Source: an uncultured Campylobacter sp.
GTDB taxonomy: Bacteria > Campylobacterota > Campylobacteria > Campylobacterales > Campylobacteraceae
Assembly: GCF_938015785.1 (NCBI RefSeq)
Contig: NZ_CALLWC010000064.1
Location: 1 to 14,409, forward strand
Direction: 5' to 3'
DNA: 14,409 nt
Shown here: positions 1 to 7,017 of the stretch, in pieces
Numbering within the stretch: the first letter of the stretch is position 1
Layout: the number at the start of each line of letters is the position of its first letter
Position numbers and translations under genes: made by a program
The notes under the pieces: model-generated
The model's input: only the letters and a program-made list of their open reading frames with translations
Told to the model about the DNA's origin: nothing
Databases searched by the model: none

Positions 1-128
1 TTGAGTGAAATAAAAATTTTATAAGGCGCTCAGATATAGCGCGATGCCTCGTATCTGGATAATTTTAAGCGGCAGTGAGCCGGTAAATTTTAACGCCGCC
101 GCTTAACCACTCGTATAAAAATCCATAG
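1..128. other. Upstream spacer with two inverted repeats
   Basis: No complete gene is visible in this 128-base stretch. Two dyads can be seen. GCGCT at 26-30 pairs with AGCGC at 38-42. TTAAGCGGC at 65-73 pairs with GCCGCTTAA at 98-106 across a 24-base loop. Neither is followed by a clear T-run, so calling either one the terminator of a gene to the left is only a guess. A short in-frame end (codons up to a TAA at about 22-24) could be the tail of an upstream gene, but it is too short to identify. Confidence 0.4.
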
Positions 129-134
129 TATAAT
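129..134 (+). promoter_or_regulatory. Sigma-70 type -10 box for the lipoprotein gene
   Basis: A perfect TATAAT lies 32 bases upstream of the ATG at 166, and the RBS AAAGGAG (154-160) lies between them. Campylobacter promoters depend mainly on the -10 box and lack a conserved -35, so the absence of a -35 is not a problem. The box also argues against the upstream ATG at 133, because that codon overlaps the -10 element itself. The transcription start has not been measured; about 140 is expected. Confidence 0.5.
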
Positions 135-165
135 GCCGCCCGTAGCTCATTACAAAGGAGAAAAC

Positions 166-663
166 ATGAAGAATTTTACATTATGTTTGATCGCAGCGAT
201 CGCACTTTGTGGCTGCGCGACCCCGCAGGATCGATACGGCGGAGATGTTTATGACGCGAGCGAAACGAACCGCATGAGGCAGAGCGATCGGATCGAGATC
301 GTCGATGTCCTGCCCGCCAAAATAAACGTAGAGCGCTCCGAGGGCAATACTGGTAAAATTTTAGGTGGCGTCGCGGGCGGAACTACGGGCGCGGTCATCG
401 GGCATAAGCTCGGCAAACATAGCAGCAGCAGACGCTTAGCTGAGACCGTGGGGCTAGTAGGCGGCGCGGTAGTGGGCGCGGTCGCCGGAGATGCGATCCA
501 AAACTCCCAAAAAACGGTGCAAGGCTCCAATATCATCTACAAGCTAAACGGCAAGGAGTACTCATCGGTGCAAGCCGATCCGCCGTGTAGATTTAGGCGC
601 GGCAAGCCTCTGCTGATCCATACGGGCAGCGAAACGCGGGTGCAGCCAAACTCGGGATGCTAA
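166..663 (+). CDS. Glycine-zipper 2TM outer-membrane lipoprotein (17 kDa antigen/SlyB-like)
   Basis: The product is a predicted 165-residue lipoprotein. The N-terminus has a basic-hydrophobic signal ending in a lipobox-like LCGC, with the lipidated cysteine at residue 17. Residues about 64-110 carry two glycine-rich segments (GKILGGVAGG and GLVGGAVVGAVAG) joined by a basic loop. This is the glycine-zipper two-helix hairpin of the rickettsial 17 kDa antigen/SlyB family. The C-terminal part is short and polar and ends in Cys. Family members sit in the outer membrane and are thought to stabilise the envelope; no enzymatic role is known. The start at 166 is chosen because AAAGGAG lies five bases upstream, while the in-frame ATG at 133 falls inside the -10 box. 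It appears to be a single-gene transcript. The family call is good; the exact function is unknown. Confidence 0.85.
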   Translation: MKNFTLCLIAAIALCGCATPQDRYGGDVYDASETNRMRQSDRIEIVDVLPAKINVERSEGNTGKILGGVAGGTTGAVIGHKLGKHSSSRRLAETVGLVGGAVVGAVAGDAIQNSQKTVQGSNIIYKLNGKEYSSVQADPPCRFRRGKPLLIHTGSETRVQPNSGC

Positions 664-702
664 CAGAACTCGGTATGTTAAAATTTAAAGCCGCCCAAAG
701 CT

Positions 703-730
703 TGCGGTGAAATTTTAAAATTTCACCGCA
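703..730. repeat. Perfect 28-base palindrome
   Basis: The left half runs TGCGGTGAAATTTT and the right half is its exact reverse complement, centred between 716 and 717. As RNA it can form a 12-bp stem with a TTAA tetraloop. It starts 40 bases after the stop codon of the lipoprotein gene, so it may work as a (bidirectional) terminator. However, the 3' side reads GCGCTTAAAT rather than a T-run, which weakens that call. A protein-binding dyad is an alternative. Confidence 0.6.
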
Positions 731-787
731 GCGCTTAAATTTAAGAACGGCGAATTCGCGAAATTTAAAGCAATCTATGAAATTTTA

Positions 788-818
788 AAGGGCGCTAGCT
801 TTGTAAATTTGCGCCCTT
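788..818. repeat. Inverted repeat upstream of the unknown gene
   Basis: AAGGGCGC at 788-795 pairs with GCGCCCTT at 811-818, giving an 8-bp GC-rich stem with a 15-base loop. It lies 28 bases upstream of the TTG start codon at 847 and is followed by GAAATTTTAAAATTTT. It may be a weak terminator for the upstream gene or a leader hairpin of the downstream gene. The sequence does not decide between them. Confidence 0.4.
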
Positions 819-846
819 GAAATTTTAAAATTTTAAGGGGATAAAT

Positions 847-1575
847 TTGAAAAAGCGTAAGTACGTTTTATCGCTGTTAGCTCTGCTTTCAATCGTTTTC
901 GTTATGAAATTTCCTTTTAGCGACGATGCAATTTTAAAAAAATACTTAGACACTACCTTTCTTGATAGAGTTCGGCGCGATGATAGAGGCGGATTGCCTC
1001 CTAAATTTTATATCATAGAAGAAAACCCAACTACGGATGAGATAATGCGAACCTTAAAATTAGTGGTCGAAAATGACGTAAATAAAACCGCGATTATATC
1101 GAAACATCAGTATTTTGAGGGCGGTGGACTGATAGAAAACGTTTCGGTTGAGAGGCTAGAGCCTTTCGAAGCTTTAAAGAAATATTACACCATAAAAGAG
1201 GCTACGAACGACATCGTTAAAGGGGGTGAATGGGAGAATGGTAAACCAACAGAACAATATGTGGATATACCCATTAGACAAGCTTTCGCGGTTCTAAGCG
1301 CTGACGAGGACCTTGTGGATATCTACGCAAAGGATAGTTTTATCAATAAGAGAAGTTGTATAGAATATAGAAAAATTTCATTTTACGGCTCTTACGATAA
1401 CTATGAAGAATACCATAATAAGGTTCTACACTACGGCAGTTATGGTGTTAATAATTTTAAAGAAGAAGTATACAACTATATAAGATACATTTTAGATAAT
1501 AACAATTACGAGGGCTATATAAAGACATTTGGACAAATAGTCAATAATTATTATGTAAATTGCAAGATAGATTAA
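847..1575 (+). CDS. Hypothetical secreted or membrane-anchored protein, Tyr/Asn-rich C-terminus
   Basis: I do not recognise this 242-residue product. It starts with TTG at 847, chosen because AAGGGG (835-840) lies six bases upstream. This start also gives a classic N-terminus: MKKRK followed by a hydrophobic stretch at about residues 6-22, suggesting a signal peptide or single anchor with the rest in the periplasm. Starting at the internal ATG (904) would lose this segment. The middle is charged and otherwise featureless. The last 75 or so residues hold about 14 tyrosines and many asparagines, with two cysteines near residues 171 and 240 that could form a disulfide. By eye the gene is clearly more AT-rich than the oor and mdh genes, which could mean recent acquisition or relaxed constraint. 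No function is assigned. Confidence 0.7.
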   Translation: MKKRKYVLSLLALLSIVFVMKFPFSDDAILKKYLDTTFLDRVRRDDRGGLPPKFYIIEENPTTDEIMRTLKLVVENDVNKTAIISKHQYFEGGGLIENVSVERLEPFEALKKYYTIKEATNDIVKGGEWENGKPTEQYVDIPIRQAFAVLSADEDLVDIYAKDSFINKRSCIEYRKISFYGSYDNYEEYHNKVLHYGSYGVNNFKEEVYNYIRYILDNNNYEGYIKTFGQIVNNYYVNCKID

Positions 1576-1775
1576 GGGCGATAAAAATTCAATCGCATAG
1601 TTTTAAAGTAGTTGCGAAGAAAACCGCTAAAATCTATAAATACAAATTTTAAGATACCCAAATAGAATATTGTATAAAGAAATAAAGAGCACTAAATAGA
1701 ATTTATCGCAAGATTAAAACATATCAGATACTCTAAATCTAAATTTAATCCCAAATTCTATCCGAGTCTTTAAAT
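1576..1775. other. Convergent spacer without recognisable feature
   Basis: This 200-base AT-rich stretch separates the convergent ends of the unknown gene and oorC. I see no strong hairpin with a T-run, no tRNA and no coding frame. It must hold the 3' ends of two transcripts, so termination is either Rho-dependent or weakly encoded. Confidence 0.4.
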
Positions 1776-2321
1776 TTACCCAAACTCTCTCGCGTATTTC
1801 ATCCCCAAATCATACGCCTTTTCATTTAGCGCACGGGTTTTTTCAGGCACAGAGCGGAGCATTTGCTCTTTTACTAGCCCTGAGTCCATACAGCGGCTAA
1901 GCTCTACTGCGATCGCTAAAGCCACGACACTTTGAGTGATGACATTTCCAACTTCGTATTTTGCGATGGTAATGATTGGAATTTCATAAATTTTAAAGCT
2001 TGCCCTATCCTCATCGCTCGGGGCTACTAAATTCGGCTCGATTACGATCACGCCGTCTTTTTTCACGCCATTTTTGAAAGCATCGTAGCTACTCTGCGCT
2101 GTTGCGAGCATGAAATCGATCTCGCCCTCGCTCGCGTAAGGATATAGAATTTCTTCATCGCTTAAGATAATATCCACTTTCGTAGGTCCGCCACGTACCT
2201 GAGAGGTATACGTAGATGCCTTGATTCCATAGCCGCCGTGCGCGATCTTTGCCGCAGCTAGAATTTCACCCGCTAAGATCACTCCTTGACCGCCCACTCC
2301 CACAAATCTTAATTGATTCAT
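1776..2321 (-). CDS. oorC: 2-oxoglutarate:acceptor oxidoreductase, gamma subunit OorC
   Basis: This 181-residue protein is the gamma subunit of 2-oxoglutarate:acceptor oxidoreductase. The complex oxidises 2-oxoglutarate with CoA to succinyl-CoA and CO2 and passes electrons to a low-potential acceptor such as flavodoxin or ferredoxin. The family hallmark is the N-terminal GVGGQG (residues 8-13), followed by the POR-gamma segment with SQVRGGPTKVD near residues 40-50. It is the last gene of oorDABC. Its ATG overlaps the TGA of oorB by four bases (ATGA, 2318-2321), with AAGGA seven bases upstream inside the end of oorB, which suggests translational coupling. Length and order match the C. jejuni and H. 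pylori operons. The complex is oxygen-sensitive and essential for 2-oxoglutarate oxidation where 2-oxoglutarate dehydrogenase is absent. Confidence 0.93.
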   Translation of the reverse strand: MNQLRFVGVGGQGVILAGEILAAAKIAHGGYGIKASTYTSQVRGGPTKVDIILSDEEILYPYASEGEIDFMLATAQSSYDAFKNGVKKDGVIVIEPNLVAPSDEDRASFKIYEIPIITIAKYEVGNVITQSVVALAIAVELSRCMDSGLVKEQMLRSVPEKTRALNEKAYDLGMKYAREFG

Positions 2322-3163
2322 CTTAGTCCTTCAAAATTTATCGCTTCGCCGCTTTGTGCCGCGTCTATCACCTTTTGATACGCCTTTGTGTATTCGGTGC
2401 GCCCATTATCTTCGTGTAAAACTCCAAGCGGAAATAGCCCCGCTCGCTCATCCTCGCTAAGAGCGTCAAATTTTACTTTAGAGACCGTGCGCGAATCAAG
2501 CCACTTTAGCATTTGCACTGCCTCGCTCATTTTATTTTTACGACCCAAATTTACGTGGCAGTTGCTAAAAATATCAAAAAAACTATAACCCTCGTGCTCA
2601 AAGCCCTTAGCCAAAAGTCGCTCGATTTTTTCGGGATTTGTCACGCTCTCGCGTCCGACAAAAGTTGCTCCGGCAGCAATCGCAAGTTTCGCCGCATCAA
2701 AGCTGGGATCGACATTGCCGTATTGCGCCGTAACCGTCCAAAACCCGCGCGGCGTCGTAGGACTCGTCTGCGAGTTTGTAAGCCCGTAGATGAAATTATT
2801 TACCAAGATATGATTTAGATCGATATTGCGGCGGCATCCATGGATCGTGTGATTGCCCCCTATCGCAAGCCCGTCGCCATCGCCAGTAACTACGATTACG
2901 TGTTTGCCTGGATTTGCAAGCTTAATACCCGTAGCATAAGCTATCGCACGCCCGTGTGTCGTATGGACGGTATTGCAGTCTATGTAACTCGACATCCTGC
3001 CGCTACAGCCAATACCGCTTACCACGCACACATCGTCCATGCTCCAGCCTACGTGGTCAATCGCGCGGATGATCGCTTTTAAGATTACTCCGTCGCCGCA
3101 GCCCCAGCACCAAAGTGTAGGCATCTTGTCCGTTCTTAGATATTTATCGTAATCAAACGCCAT
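2318..3163 (-). CDS. oorB: 2-oxoglutarate:acceptor oxidoreductase, beta (TPP) subunit OorB
   Basis: This 281-residue subunit binds thiamine diphosphate. Evidence is the motif beginning GDGDGLAIGG at residue 94 and the downstream NNFIYGLTNSQTSPTT (about 122-137), the metal/TPP site of 2-oxoacid oxidoreductase beta chains. Conserved cysteines at 19, 22 (WCWGCG) and 53 are placed like those that hold a [4Fe-4S] cluster in this family. Together with OorA it forms the catalytic core converting 2-oxoglutarate to succinyl-CoA. Its ATG directly follows the TAA of oorA with no gap, and its TGA overlaps oorC by four bases, so the cistrons are tightly coupled. The length equals that of known Campylobacter OorB proteins. 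Shadow frames on the other strand are not considered genes. Confidence 0.95.
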   Translation of the reverse strand: MAFDYDKYLRTDKMPTLWCWGCGDGVILKAIIRAIDHVGWSMDDVCVVSGIGCSGRMSSYIDCNTVHTTHGRAIAYATGIKLANPGKHVIVVTGDGDGLAIGGNHTIHGCRRNIDLNHILVNNFIYGLTNSQTSPTTPRGFWTVTAQYGNVDPSFDAAKLAIAAGATFVGRESVTNPEKIERLLAKGFEHEGYSFFDIFSNCHVNLGRKNKMSEAVQMLKWLDSRTVSKVKFDALSEDERAGLFPLGVLHEDNGRTEYTKAYQKVIDAAQSGEAINFEGLR

Positions 3164-4285
3164 TTAAAGCTCCTTTACTTTCTCGATAATCTCGCTAGGG
3201 CTGATCGGTCTGCCGTTTGCCTTAAGAAGCGTCTTAAAATCATCTCTCAAGCAAGCGCGCTGAACCTCTAGCAGATACTGCCCTAAATTTAGCTCGGCGA
3301 TCAAAATTTTATTAAATCTCTCCCCTAGCTCCTTTAGCTTGCGCGCAGGGCTTGGCCACAGCGTGATCGGGCGAAAAAGTCCCACACGCACGCCTTGCCC
3401 TCGTAGCTTTAAAATCGCGTCTTTTGCTGCTAGGCTAACGCTGCCGTAGGCGATGATACAAGCATCAGCGTCATCTAGCATAAATTCCTCATATTGCACA
3501 ATGTCATCTTCATGCGCCGAAATTTTATTAAAAAGCCTTTTTATAGAGTGATCCACGATCTGCTCGTTTTCAGTTGGAAAGCCCTTTACGCCGTGATGCA
3601 GCCCCGTTATGTGATAGTGGTATCCCCTAAAAAAGGGATTTAGCACCGCAGGCTTATCGGGCGCAGCATCGTAAGGCTCATAATCTTTCGGACTGCCTTT
3701 AAATTCCGCCCTGCGCTCGATTTTTAGATCCGAAATTTCAGGCAGCACCGCCTTTGCCTGCATATGCCCAAGCGTCTCATCAAGTAGCAAAAATACCGGC
3801 GTCATAAACCGCTCGGCTAGATTGAAAGCGCGCACGGTCTGCGTGTAAGCCTCCTTTAGCGAGCCCGGGCACAGCGCGATGCTTTGAAAATCGCCGTGAG
3901 TGGGGTTGCGAGCTTGCAAAATATCGCCCTGCGCCACTCGCGTAGGAAGCCCGGTGCTAGGACCTCCGCGCATAACATTTACGATTAAAAGCGGAATTTC
4001 AGCGATAAAGCCAAGCCCGATCTGCTCTGATTTCAGCGAAATTCCAGGGCCGGAGCTTGCCGTCATCGCCTTTGCACCGCTCATCGACGCGCCCAAAGCT
4101 ACCGAAATGCCCGAAATTTCATCCTCCATCTGGATAAATTTGCCTCCGACCTTAGGTAGCAAGCGGCTCATCTCGTGCGCGATCTCGCTACTCGGCGTAA
4201 TCGGGTAGCCGCCGAAAAAATTACAGCCGCAATCAATCGCCGCACGCGCAATTAAGGCGTTGCCTGTGGAAATTACCTCTCTCAT
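3164..4285 (-). CDS. oorA: 2-oxoglutarate:acceptor oxidoreductase, alpha subunit OorA
   Basis: This 373-residue alpha subunit contributes the pyrimidine-binding half of the TPP site. Visible family motifs are GYPITPSSE (residues 26-34), the acidic MEDE (53-56), TASSGPGISLK (75-85) and RGGPSTGLPT (106-115). They are followed by the transketolase C-terminal-like domain (about 270-373). The set is typical of KorA/OorA rather than of pyruvate oxidoreductase, whose domains are usually fused or arranged differently. The ATG shares one base with the TAA of oorD (TAATG, 4283-4287) and its TAA abuts the ATG of oorB. The subunit acts in the cytoplasm in the oxidative branch of the TCA cycle. There is no sign of damage. 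Confidence 0.95.
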   Translation of the reverse strand: MREVISTGNALIARAAIDCGCNFFGGYPITPSSEIAHEMSRLLPKVGGKFIQMEDEISGISVALGASMSGAKAMTASSGPGISLKSEQIGLGFIAEIPLLIVNVMRGGPSTGLPTRVAQGDILQARNPTHGDFQSIALCPGSLKEAYTQTVRAFNLAERFMTPVFLLLDETLGHMQAKAVLPEISDLKIERRAEFKGSPKDYEPYDAAPDKPAVLNPFFRGYHYHITGLHHGVKGFPTENEQIVDHSIKRLFNKISAHEDDIVQYEEFMLDDADACIIAYGSVSLAAKDAILKLRGQGVRVGLFRPITLWPSPARKLKELGERFNKILIAELNLGQYLLEVQRACLRDDFKTLLKANGRPISPSEIIEKVKEL

Positions 4286-4596
4286 TATGCGTCCTTGGGT
4301 TTCATAAAATTATTGTTTTTGATTTTTTCAGCCATCTCTCTAGCCTGCGAGCTTAGACGAGCGAATTTAAAGTCCTTGGGCGCGACGAAAATCGCAAAAT
4401 CAGGGCAGTGCAACTCGCACTCCCTACAGCCGATACAGGCGCCCTCATCCACCACGTCGATCATCATGCCCTGCACGGCGCCCTCGTCCTGTCTCATCGC
4501 GATCGCGCCGCTAGGACAGACGCTTACGCAGATATTGCACGCCTTACAGCGGCTCTCATCCGTCCAGACGGCGCGCTGGCTCTCATTTTCGCTCAT
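4285..4596 (-). CDS. oorD: 2-oxoglutarate:acceptor oxidoreductase, ferredoxin-like delta subunit OorD
   Basis: This 103-residue protein has two classic [4Fe-4S] motifs: cysteines 17, 20, 23 and 27 (CKACNICVSVCP) and 54, 57, 60 and 64 (CIGCRECELHCP). In the Oor complex this subunit carries electrons from the TPP/Fe-S core towards the external acceptor. It is the first gene of oorDABC. AAGGAG lies five bases before the ATG at 4594-4596, a strong ribosome site. The upstream spacer does not show a convincing -10 box; TGATAAAT close to the RBS is a weak candidate. In C. jejuni oorD directly follows sucD; here no sucD is present upstream. Confidence 0.95.
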   Translation of the reverse strand: MSENESQRAVWTDESRCKACNICVSVCPSGAIAMRQDEGAVQGMMIDVVDEGACIGCRECELHCPDFAIFVAPKDFKFARLSSQAREMAEKIKNNNFMKPKDA

Positions 4597-4989
4597 ATTT
4601 TCTCCTTAATTTATCAAAATCTGCACTAAATCCCGCCTCGCGATTTAAAATTTGAAATTTTGCGGCGCAAGCCCGCTTTGATCGCATTGAAGTCCTCTCG
4701 TTTTTAAATTTTGCAGAGTTTAAATTTTAAAATTTTGTGGCGTTTAAAAATTTTACGTCACGCAAAATTCTGCGCCAAAGTAAAATTTTAATCTATGAAA
4801 TTTCACAGCGGGCAAAATTGCGCAAATTTTAAAATTCCGCAGCGAATGAAATTTTACGCTGTAAAATTCCGCGAGCTTAAATTTCTTGCCAAAGTGAAAT
4901 TTGATGCTGCAAATTCTATCACAAGAATTCTGCGCTTTAAAATTTTAGCTCTGTAAATTCCGCATCGCGTCGAATTCGCTTTATTTCCA
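4597..4989. repeat. Spacer built of spaced AAATT/AATTT words where sucCD would lie
   Basis: This is a 393-base spacer between oorD and mdh. It consists almost entirely of short GC-containing segments (GCG, CCGC, GCGCC) alternating with AAATT/AATTT cores. I count about twenty AATT cores, where roughly three would be expected from base composition. It includes an exact AAATTTTAAAATTT (4722-4735) and a near copy at about 4824. No open frame with codon structure is seen. It should contain the oorD promoter, but I cannot point to a good -10 box. In C. jejuni the sucC and sucD genes occupy this place. Confidence 0.6.
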
Positions 4990-5871
4990 CTAAAACTTTA
5001 GCTCCGCTATCCGCTCACGCATCCGTTCGAGCTGCTTGTAAAACTCGCCCGAGTAGGCGAAATTTTTCTCTATCGCGCCCATTTTGCCGACGCTTACGAA
5101 GCGCCCCAAAGGCACTCCCGATCTATCCGCGACGCAGCAGGCGAGCGTGCCGCAGGTATCAAAAAGAATGTATTTTATGATTTTTACGATGCCCGCAGCG
5201 GGCGCCAAATACGCCGACGTACCCAGCAGCTCGCCGATCTGCGCGCCGGCGCATTTGGTATTTCGTACCGCGCGACCAAAAATTTCATCCGAAATTTCAA
5301 ATCCCAGCTCGTTTTTAAGCGCAATCATCTCTTCGCTATGCGGACCCACGATCGCGCTTCTCATCGATGAAATTTCCTTGCCGCTCGCTCGCGCGAGTTC
5401 AAATTTAAGCCGCGCGCCGTCTAGCTCACCCGCCATGCCGATGACGCGCTCTTTTGCAAACCCGCTAGCTTGCAGCGCTGCATAAACCATAATATCAAGC
5501 GGATTGGTAACGACGATGATGATGGAGCTAGGCGCGTATTTTGCGGCATCACGCGCGCATTGCGCGACGATGGCGGCGTTGCTGCCAAACAGCTCCTCCC
5601 TGCTCTGCCCCGCCTTTCTTGCATGCCCCGCCGTGATCACGACGATGCCTGCCTCCGCTATGTCGCCGGGCTCCGTACTGCCGCTTATGCGCAGGTCGCG
5701 CTCATAAACCGCCGCCGTATGGGCTAGATCGAGTGCCTTGCCGCGCGCGATCCGCTCTACAGCATCCACAAGCGCAATGTTATCTATCTTTTGGCTCAAA
5801 GAATCGCTTACGATAAGATCGTTCGCTACCGCTGCGCCAATGTTTCCTGCGCCGAATATCGCTATTTTCAT
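4990..5871 (-). CDS. mdh: Malate dehydrogenase (LDH/MDH superfamily)
   Basis: This 293-residue protein interconverts malate and oxaloacetate using NAD. The Rossmann start GAGNIG (residues 7-12) and D36, which ends the second strand, fit NAD rather than NADP. R85 in ARKAGQSR sits at the substrate-specificity position where lactate dehydrogenases have Gln, which supports malate; R91 is the mobile-loop arginine. N123, D151, R154 (AGELDGAR) and H178 complete the active site. The catalytic His is followed by SEE instead of the common GD, a variation I believe also occurs in other Campylobacter MDHs. The start at 5871 is preferred because GGGAG lies six bases upstream; the in-frame ATG at 5898 lacks a ribosome site. 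It lies 109 bases behind mltG and 393 bases before oorD. Confidence 0.88.
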   Translation of the reverse strand: MKIAIFGAGNIGAAVANDLIVSDSLSQKIDNIALVDAVERIARGKALDLAHTAAVYERDLRISGSTEPGDIAEAGIVVITAGHARKAGQSREELFGSNAAIVAQCARDAAKYAPSSIIIVVTNPLDIMVYAALQASGFAKERVIGMAGELDGARLKFELARASGKEISSMRSAIVGPHSEEMIALKNELGFEISDEIFGRAVRNTKCAGAQIGELLGTSAYLAPAAGIVKIIKYILFDTCGTLACCVADRSGVPLGRFVSVGKMGAIEKNFAYSGEFYKQLERMRERIAELKF

Positions 5872-5891
5872 TGTTATCTCCCAAATATCGA

Positions 5892-5913
5892 CCCGCATTT
5901 TTATAACTGCGGG
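5892..5913 (-). promoter_or_regulatory. Hairpin with -10-like TATAAA in its loop, upstream of mdh
   Basis: CCCGCA (5892-5897) and TGCGGG (5908-5913) form a 6-bp stem. Read on the minus strand, the loop contains TATAAA (5900-5905), a possible -10 box whose transcript would start about 20 bases before the mdh ATG. A dyad centred on the -10 box could be an operator. It could also be the terminator of mltG, but no T-run follows on the minus strand. Confidence 0.3.
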
Positions 5914-5980
5914 GGTTAAATTTTAAAATTTAAAGACGAAATCTCGTTTTTTAAATTTGATGCCGAAACGGACTTAAATT

Positions 5981-6931
5981 TTACCTCTGCGCCTTTACGT
6001 TGCGCTCGTGCTCGGCTTGTGTGCGCGCAAAATCGTGAAGCCCCGTCTTTTTATTTCGCATAAAATACAGATACTCGCTCTTTGCGGGCGCAAAAACGGC
6101 GCGTATCGCATCGCGAGAGACCACGCACACGGGCTCTTTCGGAAGTCCGTCGTTGAGGTAGGTGTTGTAGTGGCTGGTGTCGGTGCGGATACGCTGCGGA
6201 GTGATCTTGACATGCGAAAACTCGCCGTAATTCAGCGTGCCGTCCATCTGAAGGCGCATATTTTTGGCTAAGCGATTGTCGATGACGGAGGCTACGAGGG
6301 GCATCTCATCTGCGTTTGCGGCCTCTTTTTGAATAACCGAGGCCTTGATCAGCACCTGCTTCCACGCCGTGGCGTTATAGTCGCCGCTAAGCTCGCGCGA
6401 CAATCCTTCGTGGAATTTTTGCGCGCTTGAGATGAGGTGGTCAATGATATTTTTTTCGCTTTCGTTTTTGCTAATTTTGTAGGTTTCAGGCACCAAAAAG
6501 CCCTCGTAAAACGGCGCCGTGGCGTTGTATTCTCGCTCAAGCTCGCTAAAGCTTAGCCCGCGATCTTTCGCAAGCTGTTTTAAAAAGACGATCGTAGTCT
6601 CGCCCGGGATCAGCTTGATCTCGTTCATCACGGGCTTTGCGACGCTTAGCTCATACAAAAATTGGTATTTGGGCAAATTTTCGCCGCTAAGCTCCAGCTC
6701 GCCAGTTTTTGCGCCGCCGTAAAAAGAAAGCAGCCTCGCGTCGAATTTGCTAAATTTTGGATAGCTCTTTGAGAGTTGCGATAAAATTTTCGTTGAGCTG
6801 CCCTGGCCTATCTGCACGGTTGTCGCGTTGCCGACGCGCTCGTGTAGATCAAAGCCCACGGCCAAAAGGAAGATAGCCGCAAGCTCGATACAAATGCACG
6901 CCGCTTTGATGAGCTTTATAAAGAATTTCAT
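5981..6931 (-). CDS. mltG: Endolytic murein transglycosylase MltG (YceG family)
   Basis: This 316-residue inner-membrane protein has one N-terminal membrane segment (about residues 7-27) and a periplasmic YceG domain. MltG cleaves nascent glycan strands and is thought to set their length. The catalytic glutamate is E203 in ASVIQKEAAN. Further family blocks are GFLVPETYKI (144-153), NRLAKNMRLQMDGTLNYG (219-236), HYNTYLNDGLP (254-264), and a C-terminal part with YLYFMRNKKTGLHDF and the EH pair. It is slightly shorter than E. coli MltG. AAAGGA lies four bases before the ATG, and a TATAAT -10 box lies 26 bases upstream. It faces the AsmA-like gene divergently, and mdh follows on the same strand, perhaps with its own promoter. 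Confidence 0.92.
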   Translation of the reverse strand: MKFFIKLIKAACICIELAAIFLLAVGFDLHERVGNATTVQIGQGSSTKILSQLSKSYPKFSKFDARLLSFYGGAKTGELELSGENLPKYQFLYELSVAKPVMNEIKLIPGETTIVFLKQLAKDRGLSFSELEREYNATAPFYEGFLVPETYKISKNESEKNIIDHLISSAQKFHEGLSRELSGDYNATAWKQVLIKASVIQKEAANADEMPLVASVIDNRLAKNMRLQMDGTLNYGEFSHVKITPQRIRTDTSHYNTYLNDGLPKEPVCVVSRDAIRAVFAPAKSEYLYFMRNKKTGLHDFARTQAEHERNVKAQR

Positions 6932-6956
6932 GCGTTCCTTTCAAAATTTAGCTGAA

Positions 6957-6962
6957 ATTATA
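6957..6962 (-). promoter_or_regulatory. -10 box for mltG
   Basis: On the minus strand the sequence reads CCTATAATTTC, a perfect TATAAT hexamer 26 bases before the mltG ATG. The short leader then carries AAAGGA. The assignment follows the -10-centred promoter model of Campylobacter; no -35 is expected or seen. Confidence 0.45.
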
Positions 6963-6994
6963 GGCAAATAAGCCAAAATTTTGAATAAATTTCA

Positions 6995-7003
6995 TATTAT
7001 AAG
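6995..7003 (+). promoter_or_regulatory. Candidate -10 box for the AsmA-like/xerH operon
   Basis: TATTATAAG contains two overlapping near-consensus -10 hexamers, TATTAT (6995-7000) and TATAAG (6998-7003). They lie about 55-65 bases upstream of the start codon and 32 bases from the oppositely directed mltG box, which makes a compact divergent promoter region. The leader it would produce contains the hairpin at 7018-7040. Confidence 0.35.
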
Positions 7004-7017
7004 CGCAGTTTTTCGGC

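Larger units (their letters stand above)
664..846. other. Spacer with long dyads and two AAATTTTAAAATTT copies
   Basis: This 183-base spacer separates two genes on the plus strand. It contains the 28-base palindrome at 703-730, an 8-bp inverted repeat at 788-818, and exact copies of a 14-base AT palindrome at 710-723 and 820-833. Several more AAATTT words lie between them. No coding frame or clear -10 box for the following gene was found. Confidence 0.5.

Noticed and set aside
133..165. Upstream ATG extending the lipoprotein gene
   Set aside because: This codon overlaps the TATAAT box at 129-134. The start at 166 has AAAGGAG and gives a proper lipoprotein signal.
2388..3082. Plus-strand open frames across oorB
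   Set aside because: They are antisense shadows of a clearly conserved gene; none has a ribosome site or family motif.
4597..4989. CRISPR-like or tandem repeat array in the oorD-mdh spacer
   Set aside because: The repeated word is only 5-8 bases, spacing is irregular and linkers vary in length; there is no conserved repeat unit of CRISPR size.
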